DNA of 48,022 nt from NCBI GenBank assembly GCA_963204915.1, contig CAUJHS010000115.1, forward strand, positions 1-48,022. Direction: 5' to 3'. This DNA comes from Planctomycetota bacterium. GTDB taxonomy: Bacteria > Planctomycetota > Planctomycetia > Pirellulales > Pirellulaceae. The translations under genes were made by a program, and so were the position numbers. Below the pieces are notes generated by a model. It was not told where the DNA came from and searched no databases. It saw only the letters and a list, made by a program, of their open reading frames with translations. This document shows positions 10,701 through 19,256 of this stretch, piece by piece. Position 1 is the first letter of the stretch, and the number at the start of each line of letters is the position of its first letter.

Positions 10701-11993
10701 CTCGGCTGGCGATTGGCGGAAGCGCTCGGCAGCCAGCCGGAGAATGCCGACGATCGCGACTTGCCGCTGCTTCTCTGGCACGGCGTCGCAGAGCTAATGC
10801 CGGAAGATCTTCCGCGCGCGATGAAGCTGGCGGATGAAACCCAGTTGCCCGCCCTGCGCGACTATGTCGCATGGTACGCGACGAAACTTTCTCCCGAAGG
10901 GCGTGACATCGTCGCGCGTCGCCTGACACAGGCGAAGCCCGATGAGCTACTGCGGTTGTTGAGTCTCTTCGAGTTGGGCGTGCGCGGGATGCGCGGGCTT
11001 CCCGAACCAGCCGGCTGGAACGACGTTTCCGCTCATCTCTACGATTCAAAAGATGCCGCGATTCGCCGGGCGGCGGAAAGTCTCGGGGCCGCGTTCGGCG
11101 ACGAGGCGTTGTACGACCGGATGCGAAGTGTGCTCGCCGATGACGCCGCGAACACGGCCGCGCGGCAACACGCGCTGTCGATTCTTGCCAGCGACCCGTC
11201 TCCCAAGAATCTCCCGCTCTACCTGACGTTGCTCAACTCCGCTCGGCTGGCGCCGCAGGTCATCCCGCTGCTCCAATCCTATAACGATCCCTCGGTCGCC
11301 GATGTCTTGATCGCGCGGCTGCCCGCTTGGAAAGGCGCGGAAGGCGCCGCGGCGATGGAGGTGCTTTCCAGCCGGCCCGCTTCGGCGGCGAAAGTACTGG
11401 ACGCGATCCGTGCCGGCAAACTAGAGAAGTCGATACTAACGGCCTACTACGCGCGCCAGATGTCGAGCCTGGGGGACGAGCAACTCAATGCCCGGCTGGC
11501 GCGCGAATGGGGCGCCTTCGGACAAACGCCGTCGGAGTTACGGAGCGCGATCGCCAAAACCGTCGCCGAGTACGAGTCGGCGCCGCTGTGGGCTTACAAC
11601 GCGCAGGCGGGCGCCGAGCACTTCAAGAAACTCTGCGCCACCTGCCATCAGCCGGAGCAGCAGAAAGAGAATCTCGCGCCCAACCTGGCGGGAAGCGGCG
11701 CCAAGGGAATCCGCTACCTGGTGGAAAATGTGCTCGACCCCAACGCCGTTATCGGCCGGGACTACCAGGCCCGCATTCTCGTCACCGCCGACGGCCGTGC
11801 CCTCAGCGGACTCGTGGAGAGCGAGACCGCTTCGGCCGTCACCTTGCGCACGGCGACCAATAGCGTGGTCGTGGCCAAGGACGAGATCGAAGAAATCCGC
11901 GTCTCGCCCAACTCCTTCATGCCTACCGGCCTGCTGCAAACGCTGAACGAGCGCGAGCAGATCGAATTGTTCAAATACCTTATGTCGCAGTAG
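7752..11993 (+). CDS. PVC-type DUF1080 / membrane-bound dehydrogenase / cytochrome c protein
   Basis: The start at 7752 rather than 7710 places a clean signal peptide (KQVGSPLVALVGVLALSVL) at the N-terminus of a 1413-residue exported protein. Order: DUF1080 / 3-keto-glycoside hydrolase-like jelly roll (about 28-220, ALFDGKSLDGWEG at its start); a second beta domain (about 260-420); the Planctomycete membrane-bound dehydrogenase beta-propeller (about 461-870, starting MFVEPGFSVEVVAAEP); a HEAT-like helical region (about 870-1270); and a C-terminal haem domain with C1295-AT-C1298-H1299. The family is abundant in Planctomycetota and is thought to oxidise sugars or sugar derivatives in the periplasm, passing electrons to the c-type haem. 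The substrate is unknown. The next gene starts 11 bases after its stop, so the two are likely co-transcribed. Confidence 0.88.
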   Translation: MKQVGSPLVALVGVLALSVLCYAEANSAALFDGKSLDGWEGDSRYWRVENGAIVGEIPKGQTLAHNTWLLWRGGEVADFDLRLQFKLTGAAAANSGIQFRCQAESVDRVAGYQADLDMGATWLGRIYDEHGRALLVERGTRVLIEPDGRRRAETFAPARQYAVLFRENQWNDYRIVAVGDHVAVFVNGTLFSELQDQQTGERDLKGGLAFQLHSGPETRIEFRNIALERLAADDGRIGAFSLKPQVRESNEIVEIAPKSASGAELNLGFETGSLAPWKATGDAFAGQPVSQDGIATRWPGQVSNKSGEFFIGGYERVQDAGLGTLTSPPFLVTHPYASFLIAGGSTPATRVEIIQPARGDAKETVVFTAVGEQREQMRRVVADLRKWQGEPIAVRLVDESRGGWGHLNFDDFRFHDQPPAPVETTSAWRTTQNPILQHLVPNPVRATKAKQETAAEQTTAQMFVEPGFSVEVVAAEPDLHQPMAFAFDAKGRLWVVEGHCYPQKRPAGEGLDRILIFADDDGDGTFENRKVFIEGLNLVSGMEVGHGGVWVGAAPELLFIPDRNGDDRPDGEPEVLLDGFGYADTHETLNSFLWGPDGWLYGNQGVFNQSRIGKPGAPDEERTPLQAGVWRYHPTRRVFEVFAHGGSNQWGLDYDDHGQLFMTHCRSFWGQGLTTHVMQGGHYWNQVNGGYAPFISPTALPGRPAMKNYLLASARYGHGEGGAGKPGSNEVYGGHSHVGTMIYLGDNWPAEFRNHLFTHNLHGHQLNHQVNVREAGGYNTQHAGRDVLFCADQQYIGVDLQVGPDGAVYISDWYDPRHCHNPDVEQWNRGNGRMYRMKFDATYRPTKVDYTSATNEALAEAQLHANDWHVRMSRLVLSERATSKGVSEAAVRRLRALALEHPQAERRLRAVWTLHAMGAFDADLASRLLKDESEYVRGWTVQLAVESLDENDVSELLSSLAEAEAALFVRRYLASAIPRVSRELGWRLAEALGSQPENADDRDLPLLLWHGVAELMPEDLPRAMKLADETQLPALRDYVAWYATKLSPEGRDIVARRLTQAKPDELLRLLSLFELGVRGMRGLPEPAGWNDVSAHLYDSKDAAIRRAAESLGAAFGDEALYDRMRSVLADDAANTAARQHALSILASDPSPKNLPLYLTLLNSARLAPQVIPLLQSYNDPSVADVLIARLPAWKGAEGAAAMEVLSSRPASAAKVLDAIRAGKLEKSILTAYYARQMSSLGDEQLNARLAREWGAFGQTPSELRSAIAKTVAEYESAPLWAYNAQAGAEHFKKLCATCHQPEQQKENLAPNLAGSGAKGIRYLVENVLDPNAVIGRDYQARILVTADGRALSGLVESETASAVTLRTATNSVVVAKDEIEEIRVSPNSFMPTGLLQTLNEREQIELFKYLMSQ

Positions 11994-12004
11994 CCAAGAC
12001 GAAC

Positions 12005-14419
12005 ATGTTTAACAAGAAACTCGCCGGTGTGATTGCGGCGGCGTTGCTGTGGGCTCCTATAGTTGCTGCTGATCCGGCAGACCAGCCCCTGGTCTTCAAT
12101 ACGACCACTCCCACCAACGATTTGAAGGGATCGTTGGCCGCTCGTGTGCAATTCGCCCAGAGCCAGATCGTGCCATCGCACCCTGCCAAGGGCGACAACC
12201 AGCCGCATTTGATCGGTTATCGCAAGTGCCTGTTGCTGGTTCGGCCGCTCCAGGCCGACGGCGTTTCGCCCATGCAAGTCACCGCTCGCGACAAAAGCGG
12301 GAAGACGCTCGGCTCGCTCAACCTCAACCCTCCCGAGAAGCTACCCAAGACCGCCTATTACCTGGACGGCATACCGGAGGAAACAATTGAGTTCACGCCG
12401 CAAGCCGGCGCCACTCATATCATCAGCGGCAAGGGTGAACTGGAGAAGTTGAGCGACCCCAAAGCAATGTTCCTATCCGCTCGATTGCGGCAGAACGCGT
12501 TGGTGGAGATTCAAACCGCCGATGGCCAGTGGGTGCGCGACATCCATGTTCCCCACGGGGCGGATCTCGAAGGAAAGATGCTTCGCGTCCGCTCGCAGGC
12601 CGGCTACAACTCGACCATCCACTACAGCGGGCGCACGGTGGTCATCTCCCGCGACCAGACCATGCAATTCAAGTGCGTGCGCGGCCAGTGGATTCGTGAA
12701 GGCGAATTGGAGAATCAGTATCTCACCTACGCTACCGATACCTGGAGCGGTGTGCTGCCCGCCGAGTGGATCGTGCCCGGCTTGAGTCTGGAAATTCGCC
12801 AGGGCAATTTGAGCGGTGAGCTAAGCGATCTCCAGGTCGGGGCGCCCAGCGAGCTGCTCATTCACACGATCGACGTGGGGATGCTGGTCCCGCCACGCGG
12901 TCAGTTTGACTTTGCCAAGGACCCCACGGCGCATCGGGAATACTTTCAAACGGCGCCGGTCAGCAGGTTGATAGTAAGCCAATATGAGCCGCTCTTCCTG
13001 CGCGAGGTGATGCTGCCGAATGGGACGCTGCTCACCGAGGTCGATCCGAGTACGGGAGACTGGCATAACGGCGCGATGCGCCAGAGCATCGGCAAGGAGC
13101 TGATTTCCCACGGCATCAACAACGCCAACTACGGCATCAACTGCTCTGCCGGCGAGGGCGAAGCGAGCCATCCCTATGTGGTCGCTCAACTGACGGCGCA
13201 CAACACGCAAGGAAAGTACGCGAACGGCCTCGTGGTGCATGGCGGCTCGGGCGGCGGGGGGATCGTGACCCTCGACCATTCACTCGGCAACGAGTTCAGT
13301 CACGAAGTTGGCCACAACTACGGACTCGGCCATTATGTCGGCGGCTTCCAAGGCTCGGTCCATCGCAGCGCCGACCAGGCCAACTCCACCTGGGGTTGGG
13401 ACACCGATAAGAACCGCTTCCTCCCCAACTTTTCGCCGGTCCGCAGCGGCAAGGATACCTGCCTGGAAGGCCAATGCCAAAGTCCGTTCGATGGCCGCAG
13501 TTTTGGCTTGGACGCGATGGCCGGCGGCGAACCCTTCTCTAGCTTCAACCGCTTTACGCTCTACACGCCCAACTCCGCGGCCATCATCCAGCAGTTTTTG
13601 GAAAGCAAGGCGGTGTTTGACGGCAACTCGCCGACCGGCTTCAGCAAGTGGAACGCGGGCACAGGCAAGATGGAGCCGTACAGCCACAAGATCGACGTCG
13701 CCGAACAGATCACCGCCCCCGTGAACGATCTGAGCGAGGCAAAGCTGGCGTCGCTGCTCGCCGATTACGATCTTGTGAAGGTGGCGATGCAAGACGGCAA
13801 TTGGACGAAAGAGATCCACATTCCGCGCGCCTCACCCGCCAACCGCGGTCGCACCGTGACCATGGATCACGAAGCCACGTACGATAGTTACCTGGCCATC
13901 AATGGCCGGCAGGTCAAAGTCTCCCGCGGCTTCAAAAAAAGCTTCGCCTCCGACGGGCGGCGTTGGAACGAGGGACCGGCCGCGAACCAGATGGTCCAAC
14001 GCAAGCCGCAGGCCTTCGGCGTCCCGGTGACGACGTTGGTCGGTTACTACGATCCTCAAGGCGAATTGAACAGCTACATTTACCCGGCGCTGCACGGCGC
14101 GTGCGGCTTCACCTACAGCGATGACGGCAGTCAATCGAACGGGGGAGACTGCCATCTTTTGGTGGAGACCCGCGACGGGCCGCTGCGTTTCCGTCTGGCG
14201 AACCATCGACTTAGCGCAAGCGTGATGAACAAGTTCCACGTCAACGTTCCCGAGGCGAGCCAACCGCAAAGCGTAGCCTTGGTTGTCCGTGGACAGATCG
14301 TGGATAAGAAATCGATTGCGGGAGTATCGGAAAAGCTGACCTTTACCATCAACGGCAGCTCCTTTCGCACCGGGGCGTCGGCCAAGGCCCGGCCTGTTTC
14401 CGGCGCGCTGAGTAATTAA
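12005..14419 (+). CDS. M66-family (StcE/TagA-like) secreted zinc metalloprotease
   Basis: An 804-residue exported protein with signal peptide (KLAGVIAAALLWAPIVAA). The catalytic centre is H433-EVG-H437-NYGLG-H443-Y, the extended HExxHxxGxxH zinc motif with the NYGLGHY signature of peptidase family M66. That family includes StcE of E. coli O157 and TagA of Vibrio cholerae, which cleave mucin-type glycoproteins. Family-typical text also precedes it (GGSGGGGIVTLDHSLGNEFS). A domain of about 70 residues occurs twice: 162-235 (QTADGQWVRDIHVP) and 588-656 (MQDGNWTKEIHIP), on either side of the protease domain, probably as substrate-binding modules. Length is close to known members. It lies between a haem dehydrogenase and an FAD oxidoreductase. 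Glycoprotein substrate is inferred from the family. Confidence 0.87.
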   Translation: MFNKKLAGVIAAALLWAPIVAADPADQPLVFNTTTPTNDLKGSLAARVQFAQSQIVPSHPAKGDNQPHLIGYRKCLLLVRPLQADGVSPMQVTARDKSGKTLGSLNLNPPEKLPKTAYYLDGIPEETIEFTPQAGATHIISGKGELEKLSDPKAMFLSARLRQNALVEIQTADGQWVRDIHVPHGADLEGKMLRVRSQAGYNSTIHYSGRTVVISRDQTMQFKCVRGQWIREGELENQYLTYATDTWSGVLPAEWIVPGLSLEIRQGNLSGELSDLQVGAPSELLIHTIDVGMLVPPRGQFDFAKDPTAHREYFQTAPVSRLIVSQYEPLFLREVMLPNGTLLTEVDPSTGDWHNGAMRQSIGKELISHGINNANYGINCSAGEGEASHPYVVAQLTAHNTQGKYANGLVVHGGSGGGGIVTLDHSLGNEFSHEVGHNYGLGHYVGGFQGSVHRSADQANSTWGWDTDKNRFLPNFSPVRSGKDTCLEGQCQSPFDGRSFGLDAMAGGEPFSSFNRFTLYTPNSAAIIQQFLESKAVFDGNSPTGFSKWNAGTGKMEPYSHKIDVAEQITAPVNDLSEAKLASLLADYDLVKVAMQDGNWTKEIHIPRASPANRGRTVTMDHEATYDSYLAINGRQVKVSRGFKKSFASDGRRWNEGPAANQMVQRKPQAFGVPVTTLVGYYDPQGELNSYIYPALHGACGFTYSDDGSQSNGGDCHLLVETRDGPLRFRLANHRLSASVMNKFHVNVPEASQPQSVALVVRGQIVDKKSIAGVSEKLTFTINGSSFRTGASAKARPVSGALSN

Positions 14420-14474
14420 TAGTGGAATGGGCGAGCGGCGCCTTGGCAGATCAACGAACTTTCGGGAGTCAAAT

Positions 14475-15980
14475 ATGCGCTCGGCATCAAGGCAAGGGCG
14501 GTATCGGTTGGGCTTCACGAGGGTATTGCTTTGCGTGGCGGCCCTGCTTGCGCTTGCCGCTTCGATGACTCGGGGACAAGCGGCTCGGGCCCAAGAGCCG
14601 GCCCAGCCGCCGCGGGGCGGAGCTTCGCGCTTTGTGGACGACGCCAGCCGGCTCAATCAAACCCCGGTGGCGGAGGTCGTGCGCGCGGCGAGCGACCAAG
14701 CGCAAGCCGAGGCCCAGATCGCTCAGTTGCTGGCTCGGGCGCGCGAGCAAAAACTGCCGGTCTCCATCGCCGGCGCACGCCATAGCATGGGCGGTCACAC
14801 GATTTATCCGGGCGGAATCGCGCTCGACATGACGGCGCTCAACCGCATGGAGCTCGATGAGAGCAAAACGCTCTTGCACGTGCAGGCCGGCGCCAGGTGG
14901 TCCGACGTAATTCCTTACCTCGATGCGCGAGGCTGCTCCGTTGAAGTCATGCAATCGAACAACTCCTTCAGCGTGGGCGGGTCGCTGAGCGTGAATTGCC
15001 ACGGTTGGCAGTATGGCCGGCCGCCGATCGCCTCGACCGTGGAAGCCTTTCGCGTGATGAAGGCCGACGGATCGATCGTGCGGTGCAGCCGGCACGAGAA
15101 CAAGGAGCTGTTTGGACTGGCCTTGGGCGGCTATGGCCTTTTTGGAGTGATCCTCGACGTCGATCTCCGCGTGATTCCCAACGAGAGGTTGCGTCTTGAG
15201 CAGCACCTAGTTCGCGTGGATCACGCGCTCCAGACGTTCGACACGAAGATTCGCGGCACGCCGAACGTGCGTATGGTCTACGCGCGGCTGAACGTGGCGC
15301 CGAGCCGATTTTTGCAGGACGTGATCATCAATGTCTTGCGCCATGAGGAAGGGGAGGTTCCGCCGCTCGCCGACCCCCAGCAAGCGATCTTGCGTCGCGC
15401 CATTTTTCGCGGCTCGGCCGAAAGCGATCGCGCCAAGGAGCTGCGCTGGATCGCCGAGGCGCTCGTTCAACCGCGATTGACGGACAAAGTGTTCTCACGC
15501 AATCAACTGCTCAACGAAGGAGTCGAGACATTTCAGAACCGCTCCTTGCAGACGACGGACATACTGCACGAGTATTTCCTGCCGCGCGACGGAGCCGAAG
15601 AGTTCCTGGCGTCGCTGCGCGAAATTGTCCCACGGTTCGAGGGGAACTTGTTGAACGTGACGGTCCGTCACGTGGCGACCGACGAGGACACTTTCCTGCG
15701 TTATGCCGACCAGCCGATGATCGCCTTCGTGATGCTGTTTCAACAGGCTCGCACCGGGGAGGGCGAGGCCAAGATGCAAGCGATGACTCAAGCGATGATC
15801 GACGCCGCCCTGGCTCGTGGCGGTCGCTATTATCTTCCGTATCGGCTGCATGCCACGCTCGATCAGTTTCAACGCGCTTATCCCCAGGCTGCGCAGTTTT
15901 TCGAGCTTAAGCGGCGCCACGATCCGCACGAGATCTTTCAGAGCCAATTCTATGCGAAGTATGGCGGTGAAGCGGAATGA
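14475..15980 (+). CDS. secreted FAD-binding (VAO/PCMH-type) oxidoreductase
   Basis: ATG 14475 is chosen over 14427 because it follows GGGAG by six bases and opens a signal peptide (TRVLLCVAALLALAASM). The mature part of the 501-residue protein has an FAD-binding type-4 (PCMH) domain at about 60-235: PVSIAGARHSMGGH, LHVQAGARWSDVIPYL and SFSVGGSLSVNCHGW. His103 in ARHSMGG sits where gulonolactone oxidase and cytokinin dehydrogenase relatives carry the His that can bind FAD covalently. The C-terminal half is the substrate domain, including a segment rich in aromatic residues near the end (GRYYLPYRLHATLDQF). It likely oxidises a small alcohol, sugar lactone or amine outside the cytoplasm. Its substrate cannot be read from sequence. 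It is the last gene of the 2.7-16.0 kb run. Confidence 0.85.
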   Translation: MRSASRQGRYRLGFTRVLLCVAALLALAASMTRGQAARAQEPAQPPRGGASRFVDDASRLNQTPVAEVVRAASDQAQAEAQIAQLLARAREQKLPVSIAGARHSMGGHTIYPGGIALDMTALNRMELDESKTLLHVQAGARWSDVIPYLDARGCSVEVMQSNNSFSVGGSLSVNCHGWQYGRPPIASTVEAFRVMKADGSIVRCSRHENKELFGLALGGYGLFGVILDVDLRVIPNERLRLEQHLVRVDHALQTFDTKIRGTPNVRMVYARLNVAPSRFLQDVIINVLRHEEGEVPPLADPQQAILRRAIFRGSAESDRAKELRWIAEALVQPRLTDKVFSRNQLLNEGVETFQNRSLQTTDILHEYFLPRDGAEEFLASLREIVPRFEGNLLNVTVRHVATDEDTFLRYADQPMIAFVMLFQQARTGEGEAKMQAMTQAMIDAALARGGRYYLPYRLHATLDQFQRAYPQAAQFFELKRRHDPHEIFQSQFYAKYGGEAE

Positions 15981-16348
15981 CCCTGGACGACGGGTGGCTT
16001 CTATGAAAGTTCGTTTTGAGTCAAGAGGTTGGTCGGTGGTTTTCCGTTCTACTCTCCGAGCTTGGGCGTAGGCCCTGCCCATTTGGGTCGTTTCGAAGGG
16101 GAGCGCCGTCCCATCTGGCGACGAGCGTTCAAGCCCAAGCCACCCTCGAGCGCGCGGCTCCCCGGGGAGTCACCGAGTTTCGTCTTGTCTCTTCAAAGCG
16201 CCTTTCGCCGAGCCTCCCTTACGCCTTCGAGGGCACACACGCGCAGCGTGGGTCTGCATCGGCCTCACCCTTCCCCGGCCGATCGAGGGCGAAGAGGTGG
16301 CTGAACTCCCTTTTGTCGAGCCGGAGCGGAGGGCAGGCCGCCCGTAGT
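15981..16348. other. non-coding stretch beside IS110 relic
   Basis: No gene is supported here. The stretch lies downstream of the minus-strand IS110-type transposase fragment and probably includes the non-coding end of that element, with GC-rich inverted segments such as the one around 16150-16165. IS110-group elements carry a structured guide RNA in one non-coding end, but I cannot fold this segment with enough confidence to call one. Confidence 0.3.
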
Positions 16349-16801
16349 TCAGGCCGCCAAGTGTTCGGGCTGCATTTGATGATGCAGCCAGCGGTTGGCG
16401 ACCGCCGCCGCCACGTTCTTCTTCCCTTGTCGCAAGAGCTTGTGGGCCAGCGCCGGCCAACGCCCGTCCTGCATACGGATCACGCGATGGGCCAGTTCGA
16501 TCAACACCCGACGCCGCGGCGGATCGCCCGCCCGAATCAACCCGGCGTTGGCTTGCCGCGCTTCGCTGCTGGCGTTGTGCGGCGTGACGCCGCAGAAGCG
16601 AGCTAACTGCTTGCCGCTCGGCAACCGGTCGAAGCGCCCGATCTCCGCCCGCATCGTGACCGCGGTCACCAGGCCCACGCCGCGCCACTGACGCGACTTG
16701 CAAATCACTGCCTCCCCTTCCGCCCATTGTTCCAGCAAGGCCTCGACCTGACGGATCTTCGCCGTGAACTCCGCCAGCTTCTGCAGGTATTGCGTAAGCG
16801 C
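16349..16801 (-). pseudogene. IS110-family transposase, C-terminal fragment
   Basis: Reading leftward, the frame gives LTQYLQKLAEFTAKIRQVEA, then GVGLVTAVTMRAEIGRFDRL, FCGVTPHNASSEAR and RAGDPPRRRVLIELAHRVIR. This is the transposase_20 C-terminal domain of IS110/IS116/IS902 enzymes, including the conserved Ser region and the G-x-x-x-R-R helix. In frame, a TGA and a TAG occur just before the first family residue at about 16801. The N-terminal RuvC-like DEDD domain is therefore missing, and an unrelated sequence (IS66 debris) begins a few tens of bases on. About 150 of some 340-400 residues remain. Confidence 0.8.
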
Positions 16802-16861
16802 CTATCAGCACCACCGTGGTGTGGGGAGGCTTTGGTGTGGGGATACTGGGAAGGGGACGGC

Positions 16862-17175
16862 TCAGCGGGTGCGGCGGCGGAGAGTACGGCGACGTTGCTG
16901 GCGGTCGGCGCGGTCGCGACGGTCTTGAGTGCGGTACATGCAGATCGCTTCGGGATGCGACTGCTTCCAGATGTGCGGCAGGAGCGCGTGGTAGTCGGTC
17001 ACGTCCGATAGCAGCTGGTCGAGCACGTCCCTGACGAAGGCCCACACGTCCAAGTCGTTGCGCACGGCGCTGGAGACGAGCGTCATCAGGTGGGCCGCCC
17101 GCTCGCCCGCCGCCACGCTGCCGACGAAGAGCCAATTCTTCCGGCTATGCGGAGTTGTCGTTATCGAAGGCCGAT
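16862..17175 (-). pseudogene. IS66-family transposase, C-terminal fragment with frameshift
   Basis: The minus strand reads SRKNWLFVGSVAAGERAAHL, MTLVSSAVRNDLDVWAFVRD, VLDQLLSDVTDYHALLPHIW and KQSHPEAICMYRTQDRRDRA, which is the C-terminal tail typical of IS66 (tnpC-type) transposases. Just upstream, in another frame at about 17152-17170, sits FDNDNSA, matching the IDNNxAE-type motif that precedes this tail. The family residues between them are missing, so a small deletion and frameshift have occurred. Everything N-terminal is gone. It abuts the IS110 relic on the left and the integrase relic on the right. Confidence 0.75.
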
Positions 17176-17251
17176 TCAGTTGTCGTGTCGGTGGTCTTCG
17201 CGGCGGGTGAACTGTGCATAACCCTGAAGGCTTTCCTGCAACAGGAGAGCC

Positions 17252-17663
17252 TTGCTGTTCGAACTCTACTTTTGTCGGCGAGTGGTCCGTCGGCTCCAGT
17301 CTAACCCCCACTCCGCTGTGCTGGAGGGACTGCTCGCCAATCTGCACAGATGCGGCTACGCCCGCATCACGATCCAAAACTACGTCGGCGCTGCCGAGGT
17401 GTTTCTCCGCTGGTTGTGCAAGCGCGAGAAATCGCTCGACACGCTTGACGAAGCAAACGTGCGGGAGTTTGCGTGTCGGCGTCGCAGCAGTAAGCGGCCA
17501 CGCTCCAACACGCATGCGGCGTTGCGGCATCTGCTCCGGCATCTCAGGGATAACCAGCCGATTCCGACTTCGGCGCCTGTCGAGCCGTCCGCCGTAACGC
17601 GGATTGTCGCGGAATTCGACGGTTATTTGGAACACACATGCGGATTGGCAGCGGCGACGCGGT
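17252..17663 (+). pseudogene. tyrosine recombinase (integrase), N-terminal fragment
   Basis: The frame from the TTG at 17252 gives CGYARITIQNYVGAAEVFLR, WLCKREKSLDTLDEANVREF and ALRHLLRHLRDNQPIPT, ending with the linker phrase RIVAEFDGYLEHTCGLA. This is the SAM-like core-binding domain of phage-type tyrosine recombinases. At about 17663 the family similarity stops, and the catalytic domain with the Arg-His-Arg-Tyr residues is absent. The frame continues to 17860 through unrelated sequence. It is the only integrase relic in the window and could relate to the tRNA-Asn remnant at 23.83 kb. Confidence 0.65.
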
Positions 17664-17706
17664 CGTGTCGGCGGCGGCAACCGAGCGATATACTTCTTAT
17701 TCATGG

Positions 17707-17732
17707 GAAACCTCCGTTTAAATGGAAGTTTC
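17707..17732. repeat. short palindrome centred on TTTAAA
   Basis: Inverted arms GAAACCTCC (17707-17715) and GGAAGTTTC (17724-17732) pair over nine positions with one G-T, around an eight-base centre containing TTTAAA. It sits where integrase similarity has ended and before the next gene's leader, so it may be an insertion-element end or a protein-binding palindrome. The surrounding 17664-18072 stretch shows no other feature. Confidence 0.4.
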
Positions 17733-18072
17733 GCATAAACAAGACAATCCAACCGTCCCGAATTCCTAGCCCTGGCGCCGCACTAGCCTCCTTCGCAATG
17801 ACGCCATCGTTCTGCCGTTCATCGCCTTTGGGAAGTCGCACGCATTCAACGGTATTGTGAACGTCCCCGGTTTCCGGCAACAAGGCGTGTCAAGGGTCCC
17901 GCGTCAACTGCGCGATTGGCCGAACCTGCGAAAGAATCGCTCCGGGAACATCCACGGATTCTTGTCGAAAATCGACCGCTGCGGCGGCGAAAACCGAATC
18001 ACACTCGGTGGCGAGGCGCGTGGAGTCAGAATCCGGTTATAATCGACTTCGCCGAAGTTGGGAGGTTTACCG

Positions 18073-19212
18073 ATGGTTGACGAGCGCTGGCGTCGGGCGG
18101 TGTTATGGGGATTGCTGCTGGTAGCCACGGGAGCCTGGGCGCCCGCCGCCTCGGCGTCGGAAGATATGCGACGCGAATTGGCGAAGGTGGCCAAAAACGT
18201 CAAGATCTTTCTGGACAGCAGGCAGAAAGACGCCATCGCGGTGGGCGAGTTCACCGGCCCGGCCAACTTCCCCACGTCCGCTGGTCCGGGCATGGTGTAC
18301 GTGTTGACCGAAGAGTTACAGAAGAACGGCATCCAGGTGAAGACGCGGGCGGAAGTCGGCCTCAAGGGAGAGTATCGCTTGAGCGAAGTCCCCGCGGAGA
18401 ATCGCGACGACGCGCGGCTGGGCAAAAAAGTTCTCGCCCTGCACGTGGAAGCGACGCTCACCGATAGCTTCGGCGCCCCGCTCGCCCGGTTCAATTTGGA
18501 AGGGAATCTGCGCAGCGAGGCGGCCGTGGCCGAGGCGCTGGGCCTGACCGTGTCGCTCGATCCGGGAGGAGTCGAAACCGAACGCGACCGCGCGCTGCGG
18601 GAGCAGATCGTCGATCCGGCGCCGCACGTCCAGGGACCCCTCGTCCGCAGTCGCGAGAATAGTCCGTACGGCGTGGAAATCCTGGTCAACGACCGCGCCG
18701 CCGAGCCGACGGTCGACGACGGGCTGGCCTTCGCGTCCATCGCCCGTGGCGATACCTACTCCATACGTTTGCGGAACGACTCGGACCTAGAGGCCGCGGT
18801 GCAACTGCGGATCGACGGCTTGAGCATGTTCGCCTTCAGCCAAATGCGACACAAAGAAGGTGAGCAAGCGGGCCAGCCGCTCTACACGGTCGTCATCGTG
18901 CCGGCCAAGAAGAGCGTGGTCATTCAGGGCTGGCACATCACCAACGAGCAGACCGACAAGTTCCTAGTGACCGAGTACGCGCAAAGCGCCGCGGCGACCA
19001 TTCAGCACGCGAAGAACCTGGGCACGATCACCGCCACGTTCCAAGCCGCCTGGCCGGAAGACGCGCCGGCGCCCGCCGACGAGCCGGGCAAACGCCGCGG
19101 TGGCGCCGGAGACGCCACGGGCTTCGGCCCGCGCATCGACGTTAAATACCAGGAAGTCGCCCGCAACCTGGGCGTCATCCGCGACTGCATTAGCGTGCGG
19201 TATACGAAGTAG
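18073..19212 (+). CDS. secreted protein of unknown function, partner of caspase gene
   Basis: A 379-residue product. ATG 18073 follows GGGAGG by seven bases, which decides this start over the GTG upstream at 18058. A signal peptide (VLWGLLLVATGAWAPAASA) is followed by a mixed alpha/beta domain with KNVKIFLDSRQKDAIAVGEF and VLALHVEATLTDSFGAPLAR. A second domain at about 200-310 contains GDTYSIRLRNDSDLEAAVQL and resembles an immunoglobulin-like beta fold. I do not recognise a named family, and no catalytic motif is visible. The gene lies 44 bases before the WD40-caspase gene on the same strand, so joint expression and a shared envelope role are likely but inferred. A Lys/Gly/Asp-rich linker near 340 precedes the C-terminus. 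Confidence 0.75.
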   Translation: MVDERWRRAVLWGLLLVATGAWAPAASASEDMRRELAKVAKNVKIFLDSRQKDAIAVGEFTGPANFPTSAGPGMVYVLTEELQKNGIQVKTRAEVGLKGEYRLSEVPAENRDDARLGKKVLALHVEATLTDSFGAPLARFNLEGNLRSEAAVAEALGLTVSLDPGGVETERDRALREQIVDPAPHVQGPLVRSRENSPYGVEILVNDRAAEPTVDDGLAFASIARGDTYSIRLRNDSDLEAAVQLRIDGLSMFAFSQMRHKEGEQAGQPLYTVVIVPAKKSVVIQGWHITNEQTDKFLVTEYAQSAAATIQHAKNLGTITATFQAAWPEDAPAPADEPGKRRGGAGDATGFGPRIDVKYQEVARNLGVIRDCISVRYTK

Positions 19213-19256
19213 GTCCCGCGATTCAAGCACGGCCCGCGCTTTGGGGGAGTCATTTC

